Shown here one piece after another: positions 1-8,702 of a stretch of 23,979 nucleotides of DNA (its first letter is position 1; each line of letters opens with the position of its first letter). Source of the DNA: Ophiothrix spiculata. Lineage: Eukaryota > Echinodermata > Ophiuroidea > Amphilepidida > Ophiotrichidae. The stretch lies in NCBI GenBank assembly GCA_000969725.1, contig JXSR01S016002.1; one strand, given 5' to 3'. A model generated the notes under the pieces. That model was not told where the DNA came from and did not search any database. It was given only the letters and a program-made list of their open reading frames with translations. Position numbers and translations under genes: made by a program.

Positions 1-31
1 CAAAAGTTCCAACGACTTTTTTCCCTGATTG

Positions 32-396
32 CAGGTTAGATGGGTGCTACACCAGACTATTTATGATGGTTCAAAACCTCAACTGGAGAGATCATCCTAC
101 CAGGGAGGTAATATATAGTGATTTACCCAAACTATCAGAAAAGGTGAGAGGTCGCCGCCTAAACTTTACTGCTCACTGTGCTAGACGGCTTGAGGAACCA
201 GTGTCTGGACTAGACTGTTCTGGACGCCCACCCAAGGGACACGTGCACAGGAAAGGCCAAGGCTGTCCTACCCAGTACTTCTCATACAGGATTCTGGCAT
301 TGATCAAAATGAACTTCTCAAACTCATGCTAAACAGACAGCAGTGGAGAAAATTCACCATGGCTTCCGACCGCGGTCGACATAGATAGAGATAGAT
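32..396 (+). mobile_element. LINE family A, 5'-truncated 3' end (copy 1)
   Basis: This is the C-terminal tail of a non-LTR retrotransposon polymerase and its 3' end. It aligns with the second copy at about 6863-7220 with roughly 19 substitutions plus a 2-bp indel by eye, or about 5% divergence. The readable part (63-332) contains MMVQNLNWRDHPTREV and RRLNF, which match the other copy, but the frame shifts near 205-215 and the last third reads out of frame. The 3' end is a short TAGA/GATAGA tail instead of poly(A). Homology starts abruptly at about 32, as expected for 5' truncation during target-primed reverse transcription. I found no target-site duplication. The YLGSW / LLYGSE / GRP...TY layout of the longer copy suggests an RTE-like group, but I cannot fix the clade. 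The copy is dead. Confidence 0.85.
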
Positions 397-410
397 CAAG
401 GTGAAAATGA

Positions 411-977
411 CGCCTAACCCTCGTCTACCCAGGCTATTTTTTGTAACAAGTCTACCCAGGGGGGGGGGGGGTTCCAACTCCCCTAAATTTTTGAAACCCC
501 TTATGAACTTGGTTTTGCTATAAATAGATAGGTATGGTCCTCCCCTATCCAATGATACCAAGATCACAAAAATCGGCCAATCGTTCGGATCAGAAAATCG
601 GGATTTTGGCAAAAGTGGCCACCAAAATCAAAAATTTGCTATAACAGTTTTAAATGGCCGATGTTCGATGTTCATCGGGTTTTTTTGCTACTAAAGAAGG
701 GAAGTAATAATTATAACATGCCCTGCAAGTTACAGCTTCATAGCATGCATATATTTTTCAAAATGGCGACTTAAAATGTTCCGGGGTTTCACCAACCACC
801 CCACCCTACACCCCAACTTTGAAGGCCTCCCCTAAGCCCACCTTAAGTGGTATCCCCCTATTTTTTTCATCAAAATGACCGAAAAGGATGTAAAAGAGAT
901 CACCCAAATGCCTGGGGTCGGTTGAAAAAAAACGAAGGGGGGGGGGAACCCCGACCCGTGGCTAGACGAGGGCTAAA
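411..977. mobile_element. Possible non-autonomous element with short inverted ends and G tracts
   Basis: The motif TAACCCTCGTCTA at 415-427 recurs inverted as TAGACGAGGGCTA at 963-975, 12 of 13 bases matching, about 550 bp apart. Inside each end is a G run: 13 G at 459-471 and 10 G at 937-946. The interior shows no convincing coding frame; the open stretch at 847-1029 is short and low in complexity. The ends could be terminal inverted repeats of a small DNA element, but no target duplication is visible and the inverted match is short, so chance or a composite repeat is possible. Confidence 0.3.
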
Positions 978-1228
978 GACTACTTCGAAAAAGTTGACCC
1001 TTTTTCGCCGAAACCTCATAATTTCATGATGTTCGAACAATTCGGCTGGTTTCAAATTTTGAAAGATTGTAGGCTTGATACTTCTTATTGAATAACAAAC
1101 AATATTTTATAAATATACTGTGTTGATCTTGAATGATAATGTAACAAACCAGCGTTGTTTTGCCCGAAAAAACGGACGTGAATTACAACTCTGAGTTCGC
1201 CCTGTTTGAGCTGTGAATTGCCTGTTTT

Positions 1229-1503
1229 AAGCATCTACATTATCTACATTTTGTCTGATATACGCATTTGCATAATTTACTTACAAATTGAGCATTCTGA
1301 GGCAACATTTTTTATGTAAACAAAAGAAAAATACGGCATTCTAATGTTTATGTTTTAGATTTTAGTTCACGATCTCAACGCTGCCTTGATAGCTCAGCGG
1401 TAGATCCATTGCTTCGTAATGCATGACTAACCCCTGTAATAAGCCATGGTTCGAGTCCCCGCAAATGCAGTGGAAACAATTTATCTTTTCATGATTAAAA
1501 ACA
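1229..1503 (+). repeat. Dispersed repeat with internal tRNA-like promoter (copy 1)
   Basis: This segment, from GCATCTACATTATCTAC to CATGATTAAAAAC, recurs as its reverse complement at 13664-13877. The upstream 150 bp and the downstream 35 bp match closely. Copy 1 is about 61 bp longer because it retains the stretch between the A-box region and GCAGTGGAAAC that copy 2 lacks. No protein is encoded. Conserved sequence extends well 5' of the tRNA-like part, so this is not a plain SINE whose 5' end lies just before the A box. Either a SINE sits inside a larger repeat, or the repeat has captured a Pol III promoter. Confidence 0.75.
1381..1470 (+). ncRNA. tRNA-like sequence with Pol III A and B boxes (SINE head or tRNA relic)
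   Basis: TAGCTCAGCGGTAGA at 1390-1404 is a near-canonical A box. GGTTCGAGTCC at 1448-1458 is a perfect match to the B-box consensus GGTTCRANTCC. The outer ends CTGCCTT and AATGCAG could pair in six of seven positions. The anticodon region (CCATT-GCTTCGT-AATGC) forms only a weak stem, the T stem is poor, and the A-to-B distance of 58 nt is longer than usual. This is therefore a tRNA-derived sequence or pseudogene, not a working tRNA. No isotype is assigned. Confidence 0.6.
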
Positions 1504-2392
1504 AAGCACTTAAAAGTGCTTTGTACTTTAATCAATAAGCCAAGCACACCTGGGCGTTTCCTGCATTACTAATATCATGATGTATACGTAAACCAGTATT
1601 TCATCGTGTTCTAATAAAGTTTTCCATTATTTTTTGTGAGATTTTAATTCAATTTAAATGTTTTACTTCTACATGTTTCTAAAATAGGTACAACCAATTT
1701 CTTTATCCCCAATAAGTGCAGGCGGCACAGGACACGAATAATAGTTGCTACCCGAGGGATTTCTAAAACGCACATTTAGGACACGTTTTACGTGTATTTC
1801 TATTAAGTCACGTATTGAAGAAAATATTATAAAAATCGTATTATTACCTTCCCCCAAAAAATAAGATGTAAGACGTGACACAGCCAGTAATAGTTGCCAT
1901 GGCCACCCTCCTCTGAACAAGTCGTAGGTGGAGTGGATAATTGCGGGATATGATAATGTACCAGGTGTCCCAAAATGGTTACATGTAGAAAAAAATGTTA
2001 GTTTGCAAAATCTGTAGCAGTTAGATAATTCAAACGTTGCATAAATTGTGATACATTTTCTCTGCTAGGTGTTTAATTTGAATATCACATTATCATTATT
2101 TTTGGGTTATTATAGAAAAGATATATACCTGTGTCAGACACGTATTATTACGCAATTCAAGAAAATTGTAAGCATGTTCGTTTGATGCAATTTTAACCCT
2201 AGTTTAACCCCATGTGAACTTGAGATTGAAGGATCAATGTTAGATTACTTTATTACGTAGTATAGGGTAGGGTCTCTTCATTCCATTGATAACAAAATCA
2301 TGAAAATCCTAAAAACTGTTACATAAAAATGACGTCATGAATTGATTCAGGTCCGAAAAGTATGTCGAAATCTGATTTTGGGCAAAAGTGGC
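1504..2392. other. Unassigned AT-rich DNA
   Basis: I see no supported gene here. An 83-codon minus-strand frame at 1669-1920 starts at TTG and contains WPWQLLL, which recalls trypsin-like proteases, but nothing else in it fits that family. TACCAGGTGTCCCAAAAT near 1959 resembles the outer end of mariner-type elements, but no partner end was found. A single TGACGTCA lies at 2329-2336. Confidence 0.4.
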
Positions 2393-2575
2393 ACCCTTCA
2401 CACCAAGATCATCATGCAGCCTGTTAATTAAAATGTCATGACTTACAGTGTCAAACGCACTACTTAAATCCAGTAACACCAGGAAAACGCCTTTACGATT
2501 GGATAAGTATCCCATCATATCATCCTTGACTCTCATTAAAGCAGTTTCAGTGCTATGAGCACTCTTGTAGGCAGA
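2393..2575 (-). mobile_element. LINE reverse-transcriptase fragment (CR1/jockey-like)
   Basis: Read on the minus strand, about 61 codons give SAYKSAHSTETALMRVKDD, then KGVFLVLLDLSSAFDTVSHD and ILINRLHDDLGVKG. This is the N-terminal palm of a non-LTR reverse transcriptase: the STETAL block and the first catalytic aspartate in LLDLSSAFDTV. Homology stops on both sides, so finger, YADD, thumb and endonuclease parts are all absent. The wording of the motifs fits the CR1/jockey group better than LINE A or LINE B elsewhere in the window. A longer open frame that surrounds it (2309-2728) includes unrelated foldback sequence. It is an isolated, inactive fragment. Confidence 0.85.
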
Positions 2576-2633
2576 ACCAACAATCAAATAAACAAGCAAC
2601 AGCCAACAACAACATATGATGATCAGCATACTG

Positions 2634-2745
2634 GGCGTATGAGGCCTGGTGTGTCTTCGGTCTTCGATTTTCGTTTTCCATACACCCACACACGTATCTG
2701 GAAAACGAAGATCGAAGATCGAAGACACCCCACGCCTCGTACGCC
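2634..2745. repeat. Foldback: 47-bp inverted repeat with 18-bp loop
   Basis: The left arm (2634-2680) and right arm (2699-2745) pair with about six mismatches. Their shared inner core reads TCTTCGTTTTCCA or its complement. A third partial copy of the TCTTCGGTCTTCG...GACACCCC module follows at 2750-2781. The simple GAAGATC periodicity makes both strands read as open peptides such as VFDFRFP, which is a symmetry effect, not evidence for a gene. Confidence 0.7.
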
Positions 2746-2897
2746 TAAGTCGATCTTCGGTCTTCGCTTTCTAGACACCCCAAATATGCAATTATTTATT
2801 CAACCTGGGACGAGAATTACTAAAGGTAGACACTTCAGGTGATTTGTAAATTATGAATCAAATTACTTCAAATGAATTTTAAATGAAAGCAGGGGAT

Positions 2898-3326
2898 CTA
2901 AAGAACCCAAATCCCCGGGGGGGGGGGGGGGACCCGAAAAAAAAATTGGTAGGTATGTGAGATCCGCGATATCGAACATAGGGTCTTGCAGAACGGATTT
3001 TGTTCAAAAAGAGAGTCTATCGAACTGATTTTTTCCCGAATTGAGGTAACAGGAACTGCTTTTTCCATTAAAAATACGACTATTTGAGCTAAAAATCGCT
3101 CAAAATTAGCTTGAAAACATGATAAAATACATTTTTGAATCATTTTCTTTGAAAAAGGAGTCTTCGGAACTGGGGTAATCTTGAAAAGGGCATCTTGGGG
3201 AGCGGAAGAGGAGGCTTGAAAAGGGGGTCTCGAGGGCGGCACATATCCATACCTTCCGTCAATGTAAGTACACCCCCCCCGGGCCCAAATCCGTTTGAAT
3301 TTTTCAAATCCGTCCTTCCGTTGCAA
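2898..3326 (-). repeat. G-tract-bounded repeat with a 142-codon open frame, unrecognised
   Basis: A stretch bounded by a 15-G run at 2917-2931 and a C8-GGGCCC run at 3273-3286 is open for 142 codons on the minus strand from a TTG. The translation includes GGCTYIDGRYGYVPPSRPPF, then a helical, Phe/Cys-rich middle, and ends in a proline run made by the G tract. I recognise no domain. The homopolymer edges suggest a dispersed repeat, not a host exon. It could also be a chance frame in which a C tract is read as prolines. Function is unknown. Confidence 0.3.
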
Positions 3327-3330
3327 AGTT

Positions 3331-4738
3331 ATGAAGGTTTTTGTATTGTTAATTTAACTAATTTTGGAGAACGCAGGATAGGGGATAAATCTTTTAGTTT
3401 CTTTATTTTCGCCAAGCAAGGTCACGGCACCAATCCAGTTATACCCCCCTAGTCAATACACAGAGTAATTTGGTCAATAGTTTAATTGTCTGAATGGATA
3501 TTACACACACAACAGGTGTTATTTTGCAGCCTTTTGCGCCCACACATGCGCGGGATATTTAAAGATGATTAGTTCCGCATGATAAAGAGCTGATCAAAAT
3601 TACTTTAGGCGGAAGAATAGGCGCAGAAATTACACCAAAACAATCATTATTTTTGCAGTTTGTTGTTTATTTACATGTGATTTAACAGATATATTAAAAA
3701 AATTCTTGAGTGTGTATGGATGTCCATATAACTTGTAGACAACTGAAATTCTCTTTTCTTCACTTCCAAAAAAATTGGCAAACCTTTGTAAAATCAATAA
3801 CTCTGCAACCACAAATCAGAATTTTTTCCTACAAATAAGTGGCTGTGCATGGACAAAATCATCTCCCTGATAACATATTCTTAAATAAAAATGGTCTATC
3901 ATATTGCGCAGAACTCAGAAAAACATCTGAAACGCAGGTGAAAACGTATCAAGAAACATTTTTTTTCAGTATCAAAACAAAACTATCAAGCCCACTTAAA
4001 GTCATGCCTGCTTGAATATGAGCTATGCGTCAACGTATTTGTGTGTCAGCGGTGTGAAAAATCAACGTTCTCCTGCCAAGTAATGGGTAAATGAAGTATC
4101 TACTAAAGGGATAAGAAACAAGGCATGAGTCTTTTGTTACCCAGTCGCCCAGAGAGAGCAATGTCCTCTACGGTATTATGATGCTAATTAGGTATTTTCC
4201 CTGTCTAGTCATCAAGAATTAATCAATATTCATCCTCAGTTTGTTATCAACCTTGAGGTCTAAGTGAGGCGCGCTTTGTCAAATTGTTGGCGAAAACATG
4301 AATGTGCATGTGTATCTTCAAAAATCTGAACGTAGTTCAGTACCATAGATCATAGTTATTTTTGAATCAAAGAATGCCTGTATACAAACCCATTTTTGTG
4401 CCCATATTTGTACCTTTGTGGTGTGAAAGATGTACATTAAAGTGTAATTAGTGCATTCTTGAATAAGAACAACATGCACTGAATATCTCAATTTACATTC
4501 TCTTTTTACTGATTTAAAATGAATTGAAATACAATTAGGACTATTTTTTGGAAAAGATATAATTTGTCTGTCAACTTTATGTAATAAGTGATAGAATTTC
4601 GACAAAGTGGCTAATAACTTACGAAAATCAATGTATTTATGACTTAGTAAAATGTTTGAATTTTTGAACTGAACAGCTTGCAAATATGGAGTTGTGGTGG
4701 TTTAATGATGAATTATATGGAACGCCATTACTGCCAAA
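3331..4738. other. Gene-poor AT-rich stretch
   Basis: I see no supported gene. A 121-codon minus-strand frame at 4318-4683 starts at TTG, has AT-driven composition and contains no recognisable motif. No long inverted or tandem repeats were noticed before the array that begins at 4741. Confidence 0.4.
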
Positions 4739-4740
4739 AG

Positions 4741-4816
4741 GGTCTCAAAATATAATAAAGGTCTCAATAAACAATTAAAGGTCTCAAAACCAGTTTATAG
4801 GTCTCGTTATGGTCAA
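4741..4816. repeat. GGTCTCAA short repeats, ~20-bp spacing
   Basis: GGTCTC occurs at 4741, 4760, 4780 and 4800, spaced 19-20 bp, directly before the 42-bp array. It may be a decayed half-unit of that array, whose units begin AAAGGTCATATCTCAA. Confidence 0.6.
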
Positions 4817-5339
4817 ATGAGTCAACATTTTCAGAAAGGTCATATCTCAACTACGATTTATGGTCAAAATTTTCAAAGGGTCATCTCAACTACGATTTGT
4901 GGTCAAAATTTTCGGAAAGGTCATATCTCAACCACGATTTATGGTAAAACCATTGAAAGGTCATATCTCATCTACGAGTTATGGTCAAAATTTCCAGAAA
5001 GGTCATATCTCAACTACGATTTATGGTCAAAACTTTTTGAAAGGTCATATCTCAACTACGATTTATAGTAAACATTTCCAGAAAGGTCATATCTCAACTA
5101 CGATTTATGGTCAAAACGTTTCGAAAGGTCATATCTCAACTACGATTTATAGTCAACATTTCCAGAAAGGTCATATCTCAACTACGATTTATGGTCAAAA
5201 CGTTTTGAAAGGTCATATCTCAACTACGATTTATAGTCAAAATTTCCAGAAAGGTCATATCTCAACTACGATATATGATCAAATGTTTTTGAAAGGTCAT
5301 ATCTCAACTACGATTTATAGTCAAAACATTTTGAAAGGT
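4817..5339 (+). repeat. 42-bp satellite array, left segment
   Basis: The unit runs GAAAGGTCATATCTCAACTA, then CGATTTATGGTCAAAA and a variable tail. GAAAGG starts at 5207, 5249 and 5291, exactly 42 bp apart. The tails alternate between TTTCCAG and GTTTTG types, giving an 84-bp higher-order period in the best-preserved part (5000-5290). Because 42 is a multiple of three, one frame stays open for 170 codons with a 14-residue repeat (KGHISTTIYSQNFQ). I treat that as a by-product of unit length. The array stops at GAAAGGT where LINE B begins. Confidence 0.92.
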
Positions 5340-6330
5340 TTTCAGTTTCAGTTTCAGTATTTTATTCATTGACCCACTCGGGGTATGTGAATTCATACAA
5401 AGATGTTACAATAACATTTTACATGAAAGTAAGTGGTTAGCAACAGAGAAAAAAAAATATATATACATTATCATAAAATCACAATTACAGCATAAGTGTA
5501 AAAAAGTAATACAAAATTTAAAAGAGAGAAAAATAAAGACTGGGAGATGAAACAAAATTAATTGAAAGATGAGAGAATAATTTTACAAAAAATTGCAAAT
5601 TTGACAAGTTGGTGCTTATCAGAACTTGTCATGAGATGATGGAATTTAACTGTGTTTGGATTAATAGTGAATTCCTTTTCACTGTATTTTTTTTCTATGG
5701 CTATCAAAATGAGTACATTTGAACAGATAATGGAATTAATCACCAATATCATCCAGTTGACACAGATTACAAATGCGTTCGTCTCTGGCAATATTAATAA
5801 AGCGACCCTTCTCAATGGGCAATTTATGACTAACACATCTGAATTTTGTGAGATAATGTCTAAGATTATCTGGCAATTGAATCAGGTAATCTTCAAAATT
5901 AAATTTATCCTTAAAGATCCTGTAATTCAAACATTTGCTAGAGTTATAAACATCAGAAGACCATTTTTCATTAAAAATTTCTTAAAGTTTAGCATTAACA
6001 GTTAACTTTAACCAATTGATACTGGAAGTATCAAAAGTGCGCTGATTTTCCCAAACATTTTCTAAGTTACATTTAATTAAAATATTTCTAATACTACTAA
6101 TCCAAGTGGATATAAAACTACAGGAGGCATCCCTGGCAAGTTTGAAAACAATATTATACACAATTTTGGTTAATTTATTCTGTTTAGCAGTGATAATACG
6201 AGACCAAAAGGAGATCATTCTGGATTGGGCAGACAGTTCCAAAGGTTCTCTGCCTAATTCACCATACACACAACAGTTACTAGTGGAATTTTTAACATTA
6301 AGCAAAATTTTACAGAACTTTACATGAAGT

Positions 6331-6341
6331 GATTCAATAAT
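6331..6341. repeat. Target-site duplication, left (GATTCAATAAT)
   Basis: GATTCAATAAT directly before LINE A is repeated exactly at 7225-7235 directly after it. Removing LINE A and one copy restores LINE B's reading frame (KIIES followed by LHVKF), which confirms both element boundaries. Confidence 0.95.
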
Positions 6342-7224
6342 ACCTGTTCATCATTGTGCTAGATTATGTGATGAGAATGGCAATCAGAGAAAACAAGGAC
6401 ATGCTGGGCTTTACAGTAACACCTCGAAGAAGTCGAAGGCACTCTGCAGAAGTCATTACCGACCTAGATTTCGTAGATGACATTGCCTTGCTATCTGACA
6501 CATTACAACAAGCTCAAGAACTGCTGACCAGAGTTGAGGATGCTGCTGCAACAGTTTATGATGAATGCTTCAAAAACCAAATTCATGGCATATAACATCA
6601 AGACTGATGTTGCACTGTCCACAATAGAGGGAAGTCAACTAGACCAGGTCCAAGACTTTCAATACCTGGGCTCTTGGGTAGATGAGTCGGAAAAGGATTT
6701 TCATGTCCGAAAAGCCCTCGCATGGAAAGCTTGTAACAAAATGCGCCTTCTCTGGAAATCCAATCTACCAGACTTGTTAAAGATCAGCTTCTTCCGTGCA
6801 GCCGTAGAAAGTATTCTGTTGTATGGCTCAGAAGGGTGGACACTGACAGAAAGGCTTGAAGCCAGGTTAGATGGCTGCTACACCAGACTATTAATGATGG
6901 TTCAAAACCTCAATTGGAGAGATCATCCTACCAGGGAGGTAATATATGGTGATTTACCCAAACTATCAGAAATAGTGAGAGGTCGCCGCCTAAACTTTGC
7001 TGCTCACTGTGCTAGACGGCTTGAGGAACCAGTGTCTGAATTAGTGTTCTGGACGCCCACCCAAGGGACACGTGCACAGGGAAGACCAAGGCTGACCTAC
7101 CCAGTAATTCTTACACAGGATGCTGGCATTGATCAAAACGAACTTCTCAAACTCATGCTAAACAGACAGCAGTGGAGAAAATTCACCATGGCTTCCGACC
7201 GCGTTCGACATAGATAGATAGATA
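6342..7224 (+). mobile_element. LINE family A, 5'-truncated, nested in LINE B (copy 2)
   Basis: This is the C-terminal part of a non-LTR reverse transcriptase. The 5' break falls at LFIIVLDYVMRMA. The catalytic motif is LDFVDDIALLSDT (FVDD at 6470-6481, in place of the usual YADD). After a frameshift near 6550-6570 the thumb follows: NASKTKFMAYNI, FQYLGSWVDESEKDF, FFRAAVESILLYGSEGWT, then the tail with RRLNFAAHCARRLEEPVSE and GRPRLTYPV, to a stop at 7215-7217. There is no CCHC knuckle and no poly(A). The element ends in a TAGA repeat typical of RTE-like LINEs, though the clade is inferred. It is flanked by an 11-bp target duplication. It lacks the endonuclease and most of the reverse transcriptase, so it cannot be autonomous. 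Confidence 0.93.
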
Positions 7225-7235
7225 GATTCAATAAT
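7225..7235. repeat. Target-site duplication, right (GATTCAATAAT)
   Basis: Exact 11-bp partner of 6331-6341, directly after the TAGA tail of LINE A. Confidence 0.95.
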
Positions 7236-8024
7236 CTTCACATTTTCGTAACCCCAAATTTCAGCACCATATAAAAGAATTGGAAGGACCATTGTATCAA
7301 ACATGTGGCATTGGATATCAAAAGGCAAAAGCAAGTTTTTACTTTTACGAAGGACAGCAAACATAGCCTTTCTTGCACTATCAACAAGCATTTTTTGGTT
7401 TTTGGTGAATTTGCCATTGTAACTAAATTTAATTCCAAGGTAGTTGAAATCATCGACGACAGAAAGATTATCGCCATTAAAAGTAAAGATTGGAATATTT
7501 TTGGTTTTGCCACGAGAAAAAATCACAACTTTAGTTTTGTCTGTATTAATCTCAAACTTCCATGTAAGAGAGTATAAATACAAAGCATTAAGGCCAGCTT
7601 GAAGTTCAATTGTACTTTCAGCAATAATAATAGTGTCATCTGCATAAAGTAGCAAGTACAATTTAACATACGTGTTCAGCTCAGTATTACACTCACTAGC
7701 CAGATTGCTGGCAAACGTAGCACCATTATAAGCTCTAGATAAAAAGTCAGTGAGATCATTTAAAAAAAGTGAAAAAAGAACTGGAGTTAAATTTTCGCCT
7801 TGTCTCACACCTACGTTACATAGAAAAAAATCCGACATATCATGCCCATTTCTAATGCAAGATTTGGCATCACGATACATATTGTGGATCACTCGAAAAA
7901 TTGTACCATCAACTCCACAACGCAAGATTTTTTGCCACAGTGCAATTCTGTTAATTGAATCGAAAGCTTTGCGATAATCAACAAAAGCACAATAAAGTGT
8001 TTTTTGTTATGAAGATATAAATTA

Positions 8025-8154
8025 TATATCTCAACTACGATTCATGGTCAACGTGCTTTGAATGGTCATATCTCAAATACGATTAATGGTCAAATTTTTT
8101 AGAAAGGTCATATCTCAACTACGATTTATGGTCAAAACATTTTGAAAGGTCATA
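8025..8154 (+). repeat. 42-bp satellite array, middle segment
   Basis: The array resumes with TATCTCAACTACGATTCATG after LINE B. Its phase continues from GAAAGGT at 5339 with at most about two bases missing, so LINE B entered without a long target duplication or deletion. Units here are more diverged than in the left segment. The segment ends at the MITE, with GGTCATA serving as its left target. Confidence 0.9.
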
Positions 8155-8599
8155 TGTGACCCGTCATATCGAAAGGTACCTTAAGGTCGGCAAAATTAAA
8201 ATTGATTTTTTGGTCTCATCTGAAAGATTATATTTTAAGCTTTAAAATGACATCTTGCTTTTGGTTATTGGATGTTTGATTACAAAGTTACATCCGAATT
8301 GGTAAAAGGTATCGGGCTGATTCCGAAAACTAAAGTTATGAGAAAATCAAGTTTAAAGTTTTTGTACTGGTTAAACGTGAATTGAGAAAGGATTTTTATC
8401 CCGGTTTTTAAAACAGTTGTCTTATGTTTTGCATGTTGGAACCTGATTAATATGATAGAATACACTTCAAAGATAACGTTTCTGATGAAATTAGAAATTC
8501 GACCTTGGACGTGATTTTTGACTATGCTCAGCTTCAATGGCCTGTATTTCGTAATTTACTATGCCGGTATTAAGGTACCTTTCGATATGTCGGGTCACA
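8155..8599 (+). mobile_element. 445-bp MITE with ~30-bp TIRs and TA duplication (copy 1)
   Basis: The ends are TGTGACCCGTCATATCG... and its inverted partner ...CGATATGTCGGGTCACA. The terminal match covers about 30 bp, reaching GGTACCTTAA, and is near perfect. TA flanks both ends (8153-8154 and 8600-8601). The host unit reads GGTCA-TA-TATCAAC across the junction, close to the intact GGTCATATCTCAAC, so the empty site can be read directly. A TA target and this size fit the Tc1/mariner superfamily. The 85-codon minus-strand frame inside has no transposase motif. Copy 2, at 13890-14334, is also exactly 445 bp and about 95% identical by eye. Confidence 0.92.
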
Positions 8600-8601
8600 T
8601 A

Positions 8602-8702
8602 TATCAACTACGATTCATGATCAAAATTTCTTGAAAGGCCATATCTCAGCTACGATTTATGGCCAAAGCTTTTTGAAAGGTCATATCTCAACTACGAATT
8701 AT
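8602..8702 (+). repeat. 42-bp satellite array, right segment
   Basis: After the MITE the array runs for about two and a half more units (ATCAACTACGATTCATGATC, then CATATCTCAGCTACGATTT and a final partial unit) and fades out at CTACGAATTATTAAAGC. Confidence 0.88.

Larger units (their letters stand above)
5340..8024 (-). mobile_element. LINE family B, 5'-truncated, interrupted by LINE A
   Basis: This minus-strand non-LTR retrotransposon entered the 42-bp satellite. Reading from 8024 downward, the frame gives TLYCAFVDYRKAFDSINR, GVRQGENLTPVLFSLFLNDL, the catalytic LLLYADDTIII (YADD at 7635-7646), then FNYLGIKF and LLYGAEIWGYENVKIIES. There it is broken by LINE A and resumes at 6330 as LHVKFCKILLNVKNSTSN. 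Further down come NYRIFKDKFNFE and a CCHC knuckle, C-x2-C-x9-H-x4-C (about 5714-5771). The last coding part ends near 5558. The 3' end has AATAAAATACTGAAACTGAA with an ACTGAA-type repeat tail. In-frame stops near 5980 and within the knuckle, and a frameshift in an A run near 5690, make it inactive. It lacks the endonuclease and the 5' part of the reverse transcriptase. A jockey/CR1/I-group placement is likely but the clade is unresolved. Confidence 0.9.

Noticed and set aside
1381-1470. Functional tRNA gene
   Set aside because: The promoter boxes are good, but the anticodon and T stems do not pair properly and a second copy lacks most of the region.
1669-1920. Trypsin-like WPWQ motif in a minus-strand frame
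   Set aside because: Only four residues match. No His, Asp or Ser catalytic blocks, no IVGG and no supporting cysteines.
4318-4683. 121-codon minus-strand frame
   Set aside because: It begins at TTG and has no recognisable motif. Frames of this length are expected by chance in 24 kb of six-frame sequence.
4860-5372. 170-codon repetitive protein frame in the 42-bp satellite
   Set aside because: The frame is open only because the unit length is a multiple of three. It has no start context or flanking gene structure and runs into LINE B's 3' end.
5558-6327. Plus-strand frames across LINE B
   Set aside because: They are antisense shadows of the LINE B coding strand.
8280-8537. Transposase fragment inside the 445-bp MITE
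   Set aside because: The frame has no DDE or helix-turn-helix motif and is shorter in the sister copy.
4741-8702. CRISPR-like repeat array
   Set aside because: Units are directly contiguous with no unique spacers, and the setting is plainly eukaryotic with LINE insertions.
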